Part shown: positions 5,096 to 5,768 of the stretch, piece after piece
Layout of the letters: each line of letters opens with the position of its first letter
How positions within the stretch are numbered: position 1 is the first letter of the stretch
Assembly (NCBI GenBank): GCA_049423065.1
Contig: JBMSQB010000143.1
Location: 1-5,768 of the forward strand
Length of the DNA stretch: 5,768 bases
DNA from: SYIM01 sp041182885
Lineage (GTDB): Bacteria; Pseudomonadota; Gammaproteobacteria; Burkholderiales; Burkholderiaceae_E
Reading direction: 5' to 3'
Translations under genes and position numbers: made by a program
Notes under the pieces: generated by a model
Seen by the model: only the letters and a program-made list of their open reading frames with translations
Database searches by the model: none
Told to the model about the DNA's origin: nothing

Positions 5096-5602
5096 CTATT
5101 GCCTGCGCCCGGAACCATGTCCGTGACCATGACCATGGCCATGGTGGTTCCCGGCTTCGATCTTCAGCACGCCCTCGAAGAGCGAGAATTTTTTGACCAG
5201 GTCAACCGGGAGGCGCTTTTCAGCTGCGGCGACCTTTTCTAAAAGCCGCTTGGCGGCGGACCCGCTGACCCCGGCCATCTCCAGCATTGAGGCTTGGAGC
5301 AGGCCATCACCCGCGCACACCCGAATCGTCCAGTTGCCGCCTTCTGCCTTGAGCAAGGCTCTCCCGCCTCTGTCATGTTGAATCCAGCCAGCGATGGCGT
5401 AGTCCCCTTCCACGGTGACGGGTACAACAGTCAGTGGCGCTTCCGGTTTGTCGAACTGTGCCTTCATGACCTGCTCGATGGCTTGAGCACTTGTTCCGTG
5501 GGCTGCGGGTTTTTCGTGGGCTGATGTCGTGCTTGCCAGAAAAAGCACCAACGTGGCTGCGAGGCATGAGATGTACACATACTGGCGAATGGTGCGAATC
5601 AT
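5096..5602 (-). CDS. Secreted copper-uptake-associated protein with His/Gly-rich tail
   Basis: This 168-aa protein is probably exported to the periplasm. It has a basic start (MIRTIRQ), a hydrophobic core (about 9-24) and a likely signal peptidase site after A28 (STTSA|HE). The mature part contains IEQVMKAQFDKPEAPLTVVPV (42-62), VEGDYAIAGWIQHDRGGRALL (64-84) and WTIRVCAGDGL with a single cysteine C96. It ends in a metal-binding-like tail with His at 153, 154, 156, 158, 160 and 162 alternating with glycine. This architecture matches, from memory, proteins annotated as copper uptake system-associated protein, found near TonB-dependent copper receptors in proteobacteria. Biochemical function is not established. 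GGAG lies eight bases before ATG 5602. The gene follows the peroxidase-like gene by 55 bases on the same strand, so co-transcription is likely. Copper binding by the tail is inferred; nickel or zinc are possible. Confidence 0.75.
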   Translation of the reverse strand: MIRTIRQYVYISCLAATLVLFLASTTSAHEKPAAHGTSAQAIEQVMKAQFDKPEAPLTVVPVTVEGDYAIAGWIQHDRGGRALLKAEGGNWTIRVCAGDGLLQASMLEMAGVSGSAAKRLLEKVAAAEKRLPVDLVKKFSLFEGVLKIEAGNHHGHGHGHGHGSGRRQ

Positions 5603-5657
5603 GTTGATTTCTCCAGGTGGGTTGAATCGGGTGGTGGGCTGAGTCCGCGGCGCTATC

Positions 5658-5768
5658 TCATGGCTTTGCGACCCGCCAAGGATTGCCGAACCGGGGATCC
5701 TTCAGAAACTGTTCGTCGGTCAGCGACTCCATAAATGCGACCACATCCCGAACCTCATCGTCGCTGAT
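5658..5768 (-). CDS. C-terminal end of di-haem cytochrome c peroxidase/MauG-like protein (partial)
   Basis: The minus strand is open from the window edge to a TGA at 5658-5660, giving the last 36 residues. The sequence starts ISDDEVRDVVAFMESLTDEQ and ends FLKDPRFGNPWRVAKP. The pattern of (I/L)SD.E..D.VAFM.SLTD..FL.DPRF..PW is the C-terminal end I know from di-haem cytochrome c peroxidases of the CcpA/MauG group, which reduce peroxide or act as periplasmic electron-transfer enzymes. The haem-binding CxxCH motifs would be upstream and are outside the window, so only the family tail is seen. It lies directly upstream of the copper-associated gene and probably heads or belongs to the same operon. 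Confidence 0.75.
   Translation of the reverse strand: MSDDEVRDVVAFMESLTDEQFLKDPRFGNPWRVAKP

Noticed and set aside
5115..5150. Short CCATG/ATGGCC-type repeats on the plus strand
   Set aside because: They are the reverse complement of the alternating His-Gly codons in the copper-associated protein and need no separate explanation.

Overview
The window is GC-rich (by eye about 60% G+C) and carries proteobacterial-looking chromosomal DNA. The DeaD/CsdA-type RNA helicase, the secreted copper-uptake-associated protein and the MauG/cytochrome c peroxidase tail together suggest a beta- or gammaproteobacterium. This is an inference from protein style only; no rRNA or other taxonomic marker is present.

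Layout from left to right. (1) 2-283 (+): the 3' part of an XRE-type helix-turn-helix antitoxin gene (HigA/NadS-like), cut by the window edge. (2) 284-431: a gap holding only a start-less open frame that may be a gene remnant. (3) 432-1126 (-): a complete type II toxin-antitoxin operon, Phd/YefM-type antitoxin followed by a RelE/ParE-type toxin. It has a candidate autoregulatory operator of two TGTRCA boxes with centres 12 bp apart, lying over its promoter. (4) 1127-1332: a divergent intergenic region shared with the helicase, containing a strong 7-bp hairpin and a GC palindrome in the probable helicase leader. (5) 1333-3225 (+): a full-length DEAD-box RNA helicase (630 aa) with a DbpA/CsdA-type RNA-binding domain. 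(6) 3316-5002 (-): a FitA/VapB-like ribbon-helix-helix antitoxin, an overlapping VapC/FitB PIN-domain ribonuclease toxin and, 26 bp downstream, a 340-aa protein of unknown function that may belong to the same transcript. Tandem 11-bp repeats cover the candidate promoter of this operon. (7) 5096-5768 (-): a secreted copper-uptake-associated protein with a His/Gly tail, preceded by the C-terminal end of a di-haem cytochrome c peroxidase/MauG-like protein whose start lies beyond the window.

Functionally this is a chromosomal accessory segment. Parts of three unrelated toxin-antitoxin families lie within 5 kb, on both sides of a cold-shock/ribosome-biogenesis helicase and next to a periplasmic metal and redox operon. 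I found no tRNA, rRNA, CRISPR array, insertion sequence or integrase. Most genes belong to known families. The least explained items are the 340-aa protein downstream of vapC, the start-less frame at 312-461 and the structured helicase leader.
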